In this document: in pieces, positions 34,230 through 43,197 of the stretch
Numbering within the stretch: the first letter of the stretch is position 1
Layout of the letters: each line of letters opens with the position of its first letter
Origin: Aequitasia blattaphilus
Lineage (GTDB): Bacteria > Bacillota > Clostridia > Lachnospirales > Lachnospiraceae
Reading direction: 5' to 3'
NCBI RefSeq assembly: GCF_024721305.1
Contig: NZ_JAMXOD010000011.1
Coordinates: 1-64,000 of the forward strand
Length of the DNA: 64,000 nt
Translations under genes and position numbers: made by a program
Notes under the pieces: generated by a model
The model's database searches: none
The model's input: the letters and a program-made list of their open reading frames with translations, nothing else
Told to the model about the DNA's origin: nothing

Positions 34230-34630
34230 ACGAGTTTTTCACTTTCTAACAGTAATGCGACACTTCCATCTTTAAGTGTCATCAGATTTTTAGCAGGTTC
34301 ATCCTCCTTCGGTGTTGGAAGAGGAGAAATGGTATTATCATCTAAATCTTGTACCTGCAAAACACTGTCAACAACGAGACCCATAAGCTGCTCGCTAATA
34401 TTTAAGATGATAATACAGGTGGAATCACTATAAGGAGTACCTTCTTTACCCAGGCGTAAGCGCATATCCATAATGGGAATAATTTGTCCTCTTAGATTAA
34501 TGATTCCTGGAATATAGTCCGGTACCTTTGGAACGGAACGGATTTTATAGTTGGTAATAATTTCAATTACCTGATCCGTTTCCACACCAAAAGTTAAATT
34601 GTCAGTTATAAACGTAAGATAGCTTGTCAT
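34217..34630 (-). CDS. cheW: Chemotaxis coupling protein CheW
   Basis: 137-residue SH3-like adaptor linking receptors to CheA. Core stretches are FGVETDQVIEIITNYKIRSVP, VPDYIPGIINLRGQIIPIMD and LMGLVVDSVLQV, all standard for CheW. It starts 3 nt after the cheA stop. Confidence 0.93.
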   Translation of the reverse strand: MTSYLTFITDNLTFGVETDQVIEIITNYKIRSVPKVPDYIPGIINLRGQIIPIMDMRLRLGKEGTPYSDSTCIIILNISEQLMGLVVDSVLQVQDLDDNTISPLPTPKEDEPAKNLMTLKDGSVALLLESEKLVCSI

Positions 34631-34633
34631 TTT

Positions 34634-36622
34634 CTATACCTCGCTCTGTTTTTTTGGTGCCATAGCTTCGGCAAAAGCAGTATACACTCCGGCACCGTCT
34701 AGTATGATACTAATACTGCCATCCCCAAGAATTGTACAACCGCTGATCCCTGAGTTTTTGATTCCAAAATTATTTAAATAAGGAGGGAGGGGTTTTACAA
34801 CTACTTGCTGTTCTCCAATTAGGCTGTCCACAAAGAGACAGTAAGATTTATCACCCGATTCAACCCAGATAAGAATACCTTCTGAAATATCGGAAACGCC
34901 TCTTTCTAAATCCAAAAGTCTGTTCAATCGGATAATTGGATAAAATTCACCAAGATATTGAATCATCTCTAAGCCATTTGTATCTTGAACTACTTCCTCA
35001 GCAGTAGCTTTAAAAGATTGTTTGATATTTGAGATTGGCAAGGTGAAGATTTCGTTACCCACAGCTAAATCCATACCATCAACGATTGCCAGCGTCAAAG
35101 GAATTTTTAAAGTTGTGGTACTGCCCTTTCCCCGCTCACTGGTAATGGTAACAGTGCCTCCGATCGTTTCTACATTTTTCTTTACAACATCCAGACCCAC
35201 ACCACGACCGGAATACTCCGTTACTTCAGTATTGGTGGAGAATCCAGGAAGCATAAGTAAAGATAAAATTTCTTTCTTGGTATAGGACTCTGCCGGTTTC
35301 GTTAGGAGACCGTTATTTTCAGCCTTACTTAGAATCGCATCCGTATCCATACCTTGGCCATTATCAGAAATCGTGATAATTACCTCTCCGCCAGTATGCT
35401 TTGCACTTAGGATTACCTCAGGTTGTTCCTGCTTCCCAGTATTTTTTCGCGTTTCCGGATCCTCAATTCCATGATCGATAGCATTCCGAACGATGTGCAT
35501 CAAAGGATCAGAAATTCCGTCTACAATTGTTTTATCCATCTCTGTATCAGCGCCAATTAGAGTGAGCTTTACATTCTTGTTTAAAGCTTTGTTCATGTCC
35601 CGTACAATTCGGTTCATCCGTTGGAATACTCCGGATACAGGAACCATGCGAAGGGACATAGCAATATCTTGAAGCTCATCCGTAAGCTTACGCAGCTGTC
35701 TGGCGGATTTCAAAAAATTATCATCTCTTAAATTTTTTGCTGCTGGAGCAGAAACTACCATAGACTCTGTAATCACGATTTCTCCAACAATTGCAATCAG
35801 ACTATCCAGTTTACTTAAGCTTACACTAATAAGATCTTGTTTGATAGCCGGTTTTGCCACCTCTGGTCCAGCCGATTTTGGAGTCTCTTTTTGAGTTTCT
35901 TTCACATGTGTAATCATTTCATAAGAGCGGATGCTTCCAGCATTCTGAATTTCTTCAATGGCTTCTTTGGCAAGAGGCTCCGTATCAAAAAAAAGTTTAA
36001 ATCCATCTTGGAGGATACGCTCCGAACTGCCAGGATTCGTTTCGACGTCTGCCGGATAGAAAGTAAAGGATAAACCCTCCTGAGTAAGAGCATTAACCAA
36101 CATAAAAGCGCGAAGGTTTTCCATGCCGCAGTCCTGATCAAAATGAACTAAAAGTTCATAATTCCCACTTGGAATATTTTCTTCCTTTTCACAAGAAGGA
36201 GAAACAGACTCTCCTTTTAACTTGCTGAGAAAATGATTGATACGAAGGGTTAAAGTATCCACATCGGTAGCCAATGCCTCGTTGTTTTTTACTTTTTCAA
36301 ATTCTGCACGTAATGCATCCATTGACTCAAACATGAGCTCGAAGAGCTTTGTTTTCTGTTTACTGGCTAAGCTGTCCATACCGTTATCGCGGATGTAGAA
36401 AAAAAGATCCTCAATATGGTGGGAAATCTCCATGAGACTTTGATACTCCAACATAGCGGAAGAACCCTTTATCGTATGCATGTTGCGAAAAATCTGATTT
36501 GTGTCATCCGCAGAAAAGGTTCCAGAAGCTTCGGCATTAATCAATAACTCATCCAGCTCTGCAAGAAGGGAATCTGTTTCGAAAAGATAAGCCTCCAAGA
36601 GACTTTCATTCATATTATCCAT
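34634..36622 (-). CDS. cheA: Chemotaxis histidine kinase CheA
   Basis: 662-residue kinase. The HPt domain (residues 1-130) has the phospho-accepting histidine in FRNMHTIKGSSAML near residue 50. A short P2-like region lies at roughly 145-245, the dimerisation helices near 265-330 (LDSLIAIVGEIVITESMV), the ATPase near 330-510 with NAIDHGIEDPETR, ISDNGQGMDT and GRGVGLDVVKKNVE, and the CheW-like receptor-coupling domain at 515-655. Phosphorylates CheY (53573) and is followed by cheW, cheR and cheB. The sigma-28-like promoter lies 74 nt upstream. Confidence 0.95.
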   Translation of the reverse strand: MDNMNESLLEAYLFETDSLLAELDELLINAEASGTFSADDTNQIFRNMHTIKGSSAMLEYQSLMEISHHIEDLFFYIRDNGMDSLASKQKTKLFELMFESMDALRAEFEKVKNNEALATDVDTLTLRINHFLSKLKGESVSPSCEKEENIPSGNYELLVHFDQDCGMENLRAFMLVNALTQEGLSFTFYPADVETNPGSSERILQDGFKLFFDTEPLAKEAIEEIQNAGSIRSYEMITHVKETQKETPKSAGPEVAKPAIKQDLISVSLSKLDSLIAIVGEIVITESMVVSAPAAKNLRDDNFLKSARQLRKLTDELQDIAMSLRMVPVSGVFQRMNRIVRDMNKALNKNVKLTLIGADTEMDKTIVDGISDPLMHIVRNAIDHGIEDPETRKNTGKQEQPEVILSAKHTGGEVIITISDNGQGMDTDAILSKAENNGLLTKPAESYTKKEILSLLMLPGFSTNTEVTEYSGRGVGLDVVKKNVETIGGTVTITSERGKGSTTTLKIPLTLAIVDGMDLAVGNEIFTLPISNIKQSFKATAEEVVQDTNGLEMIQYLGEFYPIIRLNRLLDLERGVSDISEGILIWVESGDKSYCLFVDSLIGEQQVVVKPLPPYLNNFGIKNSGISGCTILGDGSISIILDGAGVYTAFAEAMAPKKQSEV

Positions 36623-36695
36623 AGTTTTATTACCTCAATTATTTATAGTTTAGAAAGTTGCATCAAGCGTATCTGTATGGTAATGTACAAATAGT

Positions 36696-36723
36696 ATATC
36701 GACTCTTTTTAAGAAAAAATAAG
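36696..36723 (-). promoter_or_regulatory. Candidate sigma-28 promoter of cheA-cheW-cheR-cheB
   Basis: Minus strand CTTAT (36723-36719), 15 nt, GTCGATAT (36703-36696). Same spacing and -35 pentamer as the flagellin and chemoreceptor promoters. Confidence 0.6.
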
Positions 36724-36741
36724 AAGTATGGGGACAAAAAT

Positions 36742-38103
36742 ATGACAAATATTTTGAAAGTAACAACACCAGTTAGTGGTTATGGGAAAATCACGCCGGA
36801 ACGAGTACAAGGAGATCAAAATACAACGAAGGCTGCAAGCCAGAAACTTGAGGGAAATCAAAGTAGCATCGCAAAATTTCGCTATGAGTCTAATTACGGC
36901 AGTTTTATCAAACAGCTGCAAGAAAACCTATTTCAGACAGGCGACTTTTCCAAAATTTTCAGTGAGGGACTGGGAGGGAACGAGTATCTGCATAAACTTC
37001 AGGAGTTTCGGACAGAATTAGTGGTAAATCCAGAAGATATTCCAGAAGTGTTTAAAACCTGGCACAATGCTTCGGCAAAATTTAGTGGTGATTTTTTTGG
37101 AGTATTTCGGGAGGTGCTTAATTCCAATGCACCATTGGAATTAAAAGCAGAAATATTAGAGTTTATTAGACGTTATAGTGATCTGTCAGACACACCAAGG
37201 ATGCTTGAAAGCATTCGGCATACATTGACAGAAATTGAAGGACACATGTACCAGGAGGCAAGAAATCAGCTAAAAGAGTTAACGGCCAATCTGACCTTAG
37301 AGGGGACGAATGAAGAAATCCAGGCTGAACTGGGTTATATAAGGGAAAAGGTACTGCCATTTTTAAATCTGTATATCTCTCGAACCAATGAACGAGGAAG
37401 AATGAGAGATTTGTCAGCGCTTTTGGGAAATTTGCTGGGACGCTGTGAAAACGGGGCACCTAGTCGTGTAGAAGAGGGATTTGCAAACTTGATGAAATAC
37501 CAGACTATGAACGCATATTTCCCGGATCTGGATTCTTCTGGGATTCTGCAATTTTTAGCAAACACAGATTATGAAAAAGCAAAAAGAGGACAGAAATGGG
37601 TAAAGAAGTTTCAAGAATTGGTTACGGAGGCAATGGCAGGAAAAGCCGGGAAAGAACAGCAAATTTTATTGAAAAACATGGTACATTCCACCTTGCTAAA
37701 TGAGAGTGTGTATATGCCAGTTTTACATTCTATATTACCAATGCAGGTAAATGAAAATCTTACATTTGTGGAGATGTGGGTAGATCCGGACGCCGATAAA
37801 AGAACCTCCCAGGATGAAACGAAGCAAGGAACACAGAGTTTGATTAAATTTGATATTGAGAACGTAGGAAAATTTGATTTGTTTTTTTATCATCAGGAGG
37901 GGAAGGTTCGGATGCAGTTGAATGCGCCTGAAGCATTTAAAGAAACCCTTGGTCAGATAAAGACAGATATTGGAAAAATTATAAGAAACAATGATTTAGA
38001 AGTCGAGGAGCTTTTTGTGGAGACGGGAAAGGAAATGATTCCTCTTACAGAGGCCTTTCCACGAATTGTAGAAAAGGAGAATGTTGTAAATGTCAGAATA
38101 TAA
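36742..38103 (+). CDS. YlqG-like protein with FliK-type C-terminal region
   Basis: 453 residues from the ATG at 36742, which has a TGGGGAC RBS; the frame is open 28 codons further upstream but that part has no RBS. The first ~320 residues are largely helical with no family I can name. The last ~90 (FDIENVGKFDLFFYHQEGKV, then IRNNDLEVEELFVE) resemble the hook-length-control/YlqG-like fold. It overlaps an FlhB-C-terminal homologue by 14 nt, the ylqG-ylqH arrangement of Bacillus, where function is unclear but associated with flagellar export. Transcribed divergently from cheA. No signal peptide or membrane segment. Confidence 0.7.
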   Translation: MTNILKVTTPVSGYGKITPERVQGDQNTTKAASQKLEGNQSSIAKFRYESNYGSFIKQLQENLFQTGDFSKIFSEGLGGNEYLHKLQEFRTELVVNPEDIPEVFKTWHNASAKFSGDFFGVFREVLNSNAPLELKAEILEFIRRYSDLSDTPRMLESIRHTLTEIEGHMYQEARNQLKELTANLTLEGTNEEIQAELGYIREKVLPFLNLYISRTNERGRMRDLSALLGNLLGRCENGAPSRVEEGFANLMKYQTMNAYFPDLDSSGILQFLANTDYEKAKRGQKWVKKFQELVTEAMAGKAGKEQQILLKNMVHSTLLNESVYMPVLHSILPMQVNENLTFVEMWVDPDADKRTSQDETKQGTQSLIKFDIENVGKFDLFFYHQEGKVRMQLNAPEAFKETLGQIKTDIGKIIRNNDLEVEELFVETGKEMIPLTEAFPRIVEKENVVNVRI

Positions 38104-38359
38104 CAGTAAACAAAAGGCAATAGCACTAAGCTATGACGAAGAAAACCAGGCAGCTCCTGTTGTGGTTGCTTCAGGCATGGGATTTATGGCGGAAGAAATA
38201 CTTAAAGTAGCAGAAGAAGCAGGAGTGCCTGTTTATGAAGATAACTCCTTGGCAACCCTGCTTACGCAATTGGAATTGGGAATGGAAATCCCGGAAGAAC
38301 TCTATCAGGTTGTGATTGACATTTACATGTATTTCTTAAATTTCAAATCAACACGATAA
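38090..38359 (+). CDS. FlhB C-terminal-domain homologue (FlhX/YlqH-like)
   Basis: 89 residues corresponding to the cytoplasmic cleaved tail of FlhB. It has KAIALSYDEENQAAPVVVASG, close to the VALKYD-x-AP-x-V-x-A-G core, then EEAGVPVYEDNSLATLL, but lacks the NPTH autocleavage motif and the membrane part. Such stand-alone copies can substitute for the FlhB tail in Bacillus. It overlaps the YlqG-like gene by 14 nt and overlaps the convergent PilZ gene by 37 nt at the 3' end. Full-length flhB is at 57565. Confidence 0.85.
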   Translation: MSEYNSKQKAIALSYDEENQAAPVVVASGMGFMAEEILKVAEEAGVPVYEDNSLATLLTQLELGMEIPEELYQVVIDIYMYFLNFKSTR

Positions 38360-38937
38360 ACGTATCTTCGAAGCTCTGATTCAGTACTAGAGGTAATATT
38401 TATAAAACGTGCACCATAGGTAAAGTCTTCTTGAGTTCTTAATATTTCAGCAGATAAATGAAGATTTTTATTTAGGGGAACAAAGGTAAAATGAATAATT
38501 TGCCCTTTATTAAGTGCCAGTGAACTGCTTAAACACAGTCCACCGGCACTTATATTGTTTATTTTTGCTACAAAAGGAAGTCGATTTCCACTTTCATCAT
38601 GAGTTAACATATCTACTTCTGTATTAATCGGGACCTTGATATCACTGCGACGTTCAATTGTAGAAATGACCTGAACGACTTCACAGTGAACACGACATTT
38701 TTGCTCCCTTTTTGGGGTAATATACTCTTCATATCCTGAAAGCAGACATTCACAGGTAATTACGCCCCTAAAACGGTCAAAGAAAGAAATGGTCATCTCA
38801 CTTCTTAAAATCTGGGAATAAGGTCTTGAAAAGCTAAGAGTAATAGCTTCCTTATCACTTACAAAAACTTCTGCATCACAGAGATAATTTTCGTTAGAGT
38901 CGTAAAGAGCGGCCTTTCGACAATTATAAAGCAGCAT
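38323..38937 (-). CDS. PilZ-domain protein (YcgR/DgrA-like c-di-GMP effector)
   Basis: 204 residues with an N-terminal YcgR-type domain (1-90) and a C-terminal PilZ domain starting at ERRSDIKVPIN near 95 and containing NNISAGGLCLSSSL near 127, the (D/N)xSxxG motif. In the arginine motif the second arginine is lysine (RRSDIK), a conservative change that may reduce but not abolish c-di-GMP binding. In relatives it brakes the flagellar motor. Follows the chemoreceptor gene by 14 nt, so the two form an operon. Confidence 0.85.
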   Translation of the reverse strand: MLLYNCRKAALYDSNENYLCDAEVFVSDKEAITLSFSRPYSQILRSEMTISFFDRFRGVITCECLLSGYEEYITPKREQKCRVHCEVVQVISTIERRSDIKVPINTEVDMLTHDESGNRLPFVAKINNISAGGLCLSSSLALNKGQIIHFTFVPLNKNLHLSAEILRTQEDFTYGARFINITSSTESELRRYVYRVDLKFKKYM

Positions 38938-38951
38938 ATTATGTTCCTTCC

Positions 38952-40763
38952 CTAATACTTATCATCCGTACCGGTGAGTGCCTCAAAGGAATGCTTGTCT
39001 GTTACTGGAGAAGAAAGGCTTTTAAAACGTTCCCGGTTAATATTACCTGTGTTTCGAATTTTAAAGCTCCCGATTAAATCTTTTAACACACGAGCCTGGC
39101 CGGAAAGCTCCTCGCTGGCAGCAGCTCCTTCTTCTGCTGTGGCAGAATTCGTCTGTATCACACTGGATATTTGTTCAATGCCGATGGTAACCTGTGAAAT
39201 GGAGTCGGCTTGTTCTTTTGATACGGTAGAAATATTATTGATGATATCAACAACGCCTTTTGCGTGTTCGGAAACCTGTGTCATAGCCTGCGCCGTTGCA
39301 TCTGCAATCTCGGTACCATTTTCAACTGCAACAATAGCATTTTCAATTAAGGCAGTTGTATTTTGAGCGGCATCCTGACTTTTTCCGGCAAGATTACGAA
39401 CCTCATCGGCAACAACAGCAAACCCTTTACCTGCAGAACCTGCCCGGGCAGCTTCAACAGCAGCATTCAAAGCCAGAATATTGGTCTGAAAAGCAATATC
39501 TTCAATGGTTTTGATAATCTTATTTATTTCTCCAGAGGCTTCTTTAATTGCCGTCATAGCTTTGGTCATTTCATCCATCTTTTTGTTACCTTCAAAAATT
39601 TCAGTACCAGCTTTTTCTGACAATTCATTTGCCTTTTCCGCATTTTCCGCATTTCGCTTAACGGTTGCAGATATTTCGTTAATGGTTGCAGCCAGCTGTT
39701 CCACGGAACTTGCCTGCTCGGTAGCTCCTTGGGATAAAGCCTGGGTACCACTGGCCATCTGGTCAGCACCCACATCAACCTGGACAGAGGACTCAGCAAT
39801 TTGTGCCAAAGTATTATTGAGACGTTCACAAATGCTATTAATCGAGTGAAGAAGAGGGGCGAAGTCACCAATATATAGTTCCTCATGACTGGAGGAAACG
39901 GTGAAATCCCCCTTGCTCATTCCTTCCAGTAATTGTTGTTCATCACGGATAATACCGGTTAACGAAGCAACAATGGTTTCAGAAGCTTCTTTCATCTCTT
40001 CTATCTCCGCACAGCCCTTCATTTCAGGAACTGGTGTAGAAAGGTCTCCTTTAGAAAGAGCTATTAAACGTTTTGCACCAGCCTGAATAGGTTTTGCCAA
40101 GTGTTTGTTCAGGCGAATTGTAACAATAATAATGACGATAATAGACAAGGCAAAAAGGAGTGTACAGATCAGTGTTGTAACGCTGGAGCCGGCACTCAAC
40201 TCTTTGATGGTTTCTCTTCCAGTAGCCACTTTTTCATCACCTATTATATCTAAAGAATTGAAGGCGCTGTCATAAAGAGGCTCCAATGTATCGTGAGCCT
40301 TGTCTTCTAAAATCTCCATTTCAGCCGGTGAAGTAATGGATGAAATATTGGATGAATAGTCCAGAAGCGTGCTGCGGTAATCAGCATAAACATTTAGATA
40401 TTCATCAAAAGCAGTCCGTGCCTCTTTTACCACAATATACTTCTCAATGGTTTCATTAAGTGTATCAAGAGTATCAATACTGGTAGCAGTCAAATCCTTG
40501 ACTTGGGCAATCACTCCGGGATCATTGGAAGCAAGTGCGCCATAAAGATCTGATTTTGAATCCGCCAAAAGGGTTTTGGCTTCGCCAATGTCTCCCAGAG
40601 CAAATCCATAATTCTCCATTGCGGTGCTGTAGCGTTCGCCCATCCATTGATTAAACAGAATACTCACGGTATTTGACAGGTTTGTTAAGACGGCAACCAG
40701 TAAAAATGCGCTTATCAATCTTGATTTGATGGTCAGTTTATTTCTTCGTAATAGTTTCAACAT
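38952..40763 (-). CDS. Methyl-accepting chemotaxis protein
   Basis: 603-residue transmembrane receptor. First membrane helix ~16-36, a four-helix-bundle sensing domain ~40-190, second helix ~197-217 ([21 protein letters not shown]), HAMP to ~270, then the coiled-coil signalling domain with the conserved hairpin tip [22 protein letters not shown] and [15 protein letters not shown]. No C-terminal CheR-binding pentapeptide (it ends TGTDDKY). First gene of an operon with the PilZ protein; sigma-28-like promoter upstream. Confidence 0.93.
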   Translation of the reverse strand: MLKLLRRNKLTIKSRLISAFLLVAVLTNLSNTVSILFNQWMGERYSTAMENYGFALGDIGEAKTLLADSKSDLYGALASNDPGVIAQVKDLTATSIDTLDTLNETIEKYIVVKEARTAFDEYLNVYADYRSTLLDYSSNISSITSPAEMEILEDKAHDTLEPLYDSAFNSLDIIGDEKVATGRETIKELSAGSSVTTLICTLLFALSIIVIIIVTIRLNKHLAKPIQAGAKRLIALSKGDLSTPVPEMKGCAEIEEMKEASETIVASLTGIIRDEQQLLEGMSKGDFTVSSSHEELYIGDFAPLLHSINSICERLNNTLAQIAESSVQVDVGADQMASGTQALSQGATEQASSVEQLAATINEISATVKRNAENAEKANELSEKAGTEIFEGNKKMDEMTKAMTAIKEASGEINKIIKTIEDIAFQTNILALNAAVEAARAGSAGKGFAVVADEVRNLAGKSQDAAQNTTALIENAIVAVENGTEIADATAQAMTQVSEHAKGVVDIINNISTVSKEQADSISQVTIGIEQISSVIQTNSATAEEGAAASEELSGQARVLKDLIGSFKIRNTGNINRERFKSLSSPVTDKHSFEALTGTDDKY

Positions 40764-40807
40764 TTTCTATACTCCTCTTCTTTACAAAATTTCTTTGGTT
40801 AATTTGA

Positions 40808-40835
40808 ATATCGACACTTTATAAAATTAAATAAG
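40808..40835 (-). promoter_or_regulatory. Candidate sigma-28 promoter of the chemoreceptor-PilZ operon
   Basis: Minus strand CTTAT (40835-40831), 15 nt, GTCGATAT (40815-40808), 45 nt before the chemoreceptor ATG. Confidence 0.65.
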
Positions 40836-41026
40836 GCGATGATGTATGTAATATTGCATAAAAATTTAGGAGGTAAAAAAAAAACATTTCCATTTTTTGT
40901 GACGAAAGTAGAAATTATTTCCCTGTTATTGACTGGAGATAATAACATAAAGTAATATAAAAAAACATTAAGTAATTTGGTGATGAACATTGAACTGTGC
41001 GAAAGCATAGGTGAGGAGCGTAAAAT

Positions 41027-42540
41027 ATGTCAAAAAGAATATCGACTGACGAAACGGTGTTGGGGGACATCGTTTGTGTTTCTACTAGGGACGATTATGA
41101 AATATGCTACCTAAATAAAGAAGGTAAGCAAATGTTCAATCGTCTTTCCTCTGATGGGAAAATAAACCCTTCATATCGTGAAATATTCAAAAGTTCAACA
41201 AAATCAGCAGACTCAAATCTTGATGTTCAAAGGATGGACATTACTTTAAAAGGAGAAAAATATCATCTGACAATTGCGAGAGATGTAAGTTACAAGGTTT
41301 ATGATGCACTGACCAAGACAAAGAATCGACAGAGCTATATAGAGAAAGTAGCATATCTAAGAAAAAACAATAGCAGGAACATAGGAATTATGGTAATCGA
41401 TATTGACAATTTGCGAAATGTGAATCAATCCTATGGTCATCGCTGGGGTGACGCAATGCTAAAGTATACGGCATCGGTTTTAAAAGACCACTTTGGCGAT
41501 GAAGTGTATCGTGCCGGGGAAGACGAGTTTGTAGTCCTGACAGAAAAAACGACGGAAAAAAATTCCGGGAAATAGAAAAAGAGCTGCTGGAACAAGCCAA
41601 AGAGGATGAACAATTTCCCGTTTCTTTGGGGAGTGCATGGTTTACAGGAGAGATGGATCTGGAAGAGCAGATTTTTGGTGCTACGGACCGAATGCATTTA
41701 AACAAAAGAAACAGTTACAAGGGTGAAGCAGAGGGCAATGAGCAGTTTAAGTCAAAGCTGATTGAAAAGCTGCAGAAAGACATTGCAGATAATAGATTCC
41801 TTGTATATTTACAGCCTCAAATCAATTTGAAAACCGATGAAATCGGTGGAGTAGAGGCATTGGTCCGCTATCTTGATGAGGAAGGGAAAGTAGTCCCGCC
41901 GGTGTCCTTTATTGGAAAGTACGAAACAGAGGGAATTATCAACTATTTGGATTTACATATGCTGGAAATGGTTTGTGCTCTGATTAAAAAGTGGCGGGAA
42001 CGAGGGAAAGAGATAAACAATATTTCTGTAAATTTCTCAAGAGTCACAATGATGGTAGCAGGAATAGTAAAGAAGATTCTAAGTATTTGTAACCGGTATG
42101 AGGTGTTGCCAGAGCAGATTACGATTGAAGTAACAGAAAGCATCGGATTACTAGAACGCCGTGAGCTAAAGACCCTCTTGGAAACCCTCCAAAAAGAAGG
42201 GTTCAAAATTTCTCTGGATGATTTTGGATCAAGGTATTCAGATCTTGCAATTCTTTCAATCACTAATTTCAACGAGATTAAGCTGGATAAAAGTCTGGTA
42301 GACACTATTGAAAGCAAAAGCAAGTCCAGAACGATTGCAGGATATGTCCTTCAAATGTGTATGGGGCTAGAACTTTCTCATACAATTGCGGAAGGAATAG
42401 AAAATATATCCCAGAAAGAAATCCTCAAACAGCTAGGCTGCGAGTATGGTCAGGGATACTTATTTGACAGACCATTGCCGGTAGATGAGTTTGAAAAAAA
42501 ATATTTGAAGGAAAGGAGAAAAAGCGATGAGCATAAATAA
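41027..42540 (+). pseudogene. GGDEF-EAL protein split by a frameshift in an A7 run
   Basis: Two frames make one c-di-GMP turnover protein: 41027-41575 (sensor-like N-terminus ~90 residues, then a diguanylate-cyclase domain with RAGEDEF, a GEDEF variant of GGDEF) and, after a shift, the rest to 42540 with an EAL phosphodiesterase domain (VEALVRYLDEEG, EVTES, SLDDFGSRYSDL, KLDKSLV, AEGIE), which keeps the main catalytic acidic residues. The shift maps to the seven-A run near 41556-41562: one extra A would join the frames as KKFREIEKELLEQ. Possible explanations are mutation, phase variation, slippage or a sequence error. It overlaps flgB by 14 nt, so it is the first gene of the flagellar operon. 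Confidence 0.8.
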
Positions 42541-42871
42541 TATATTTGGAAAATCCATTGGGATGATGGGAAAATCCCTGGATTATCTTTGGACAAAACA
42601 AAAAGTCACCAGCAACAACATTGCAAATGCAGAGACACCAGGGTACAAGTCAAAATACGTTACATTTGAAGAGAATTTTAAAAGCAAATTGTTGGAGGCA
42701 AATACCAGGATTAAAGAAAACAGCAGTGAATCCGCAAGGCTTGATGGAAATAATGTAAATACAGAGGTCCAGATGATTGAGCTTACGAGAACTGCTTTGC
42801 AGTATCAGTATGGGATTGAGAGTGTCAATAAAGATTTCACACGACTTGGAACCGCAATAAAAGGGCAATAG
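42527..42871 (+). CDS. flgB: Flagellar basal-body rod protein FlgB
   Basis: 114-residue proximal rod subunit. The N-terminal rod motif is VTSNNIANAETPGYKSKYV near residue 26, and the C-terminal helix VQMIELTRTALQYQYGIESV is also typical. RBS AAGGAGA. It begins the structural part of the large fla operon, but the flgC usually next to it lies 11 kb downstream. Confidence 0.93.
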   Translation: MSINNIFGKSIGMMGKSLDYLWTKQKVTSNNIANAETPGYKSKYVTFEENFKSKLLEANTRIKENSSESARLDGNNVNTEVQMIELTRTALQYQYGIESVNKDFTRLGTAIKGQ

Positions 42872-42883
42872 GAGAGATAAAGA

Positions 42884-43189
42884 ATGGAAAATAATTTTAT
42901 ATCACCAATCAAACCGGCAAACAGCCTAAATGAATTACACAGATTAAGTAAGACGAATAGTAGTGAAGGAACTTTTTTTAAAGGGATATTTGAGGATGCC
43001 GTTAGCACGGTGAAAGACTCTGAAAATAATCTTGCAAATCAACAGTACCTTCTGGCCACAGGACAAATTGATGATGCTCATACCGTGCAAGTAGCTGCAT
43101 CAGAAGCACAGTTGGCAGTAGATATGCTGGTACAGTTGAGAAATAAAGCATTGGAGTCCTATAACGAATTAATGCGTACGAGTTTGTAG
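42884..43189 (+). CDS. fliE: Flagellar hook-basal body protein FliE
   Basis: 101 residues. The family C-terminus is clear: ATGQIDDAHTVQVAASEAQL and LVQLRNKALESYNELMRTSL. FliE joins the MS ring to the rod and is an early export substrate. It sits directly after flgB. Confidence 0.93.
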   Translation: MENNFISPIKPANSLNELHRLSKTNSSEGTFFKGIFEDAVSTVKDSENNLANQQYLLATGQIDDAHTVQVAASEAQLAVDMLVQLRNKALESYNELMRTSL

Positions 43190-43197
43190 GTTGAGAC

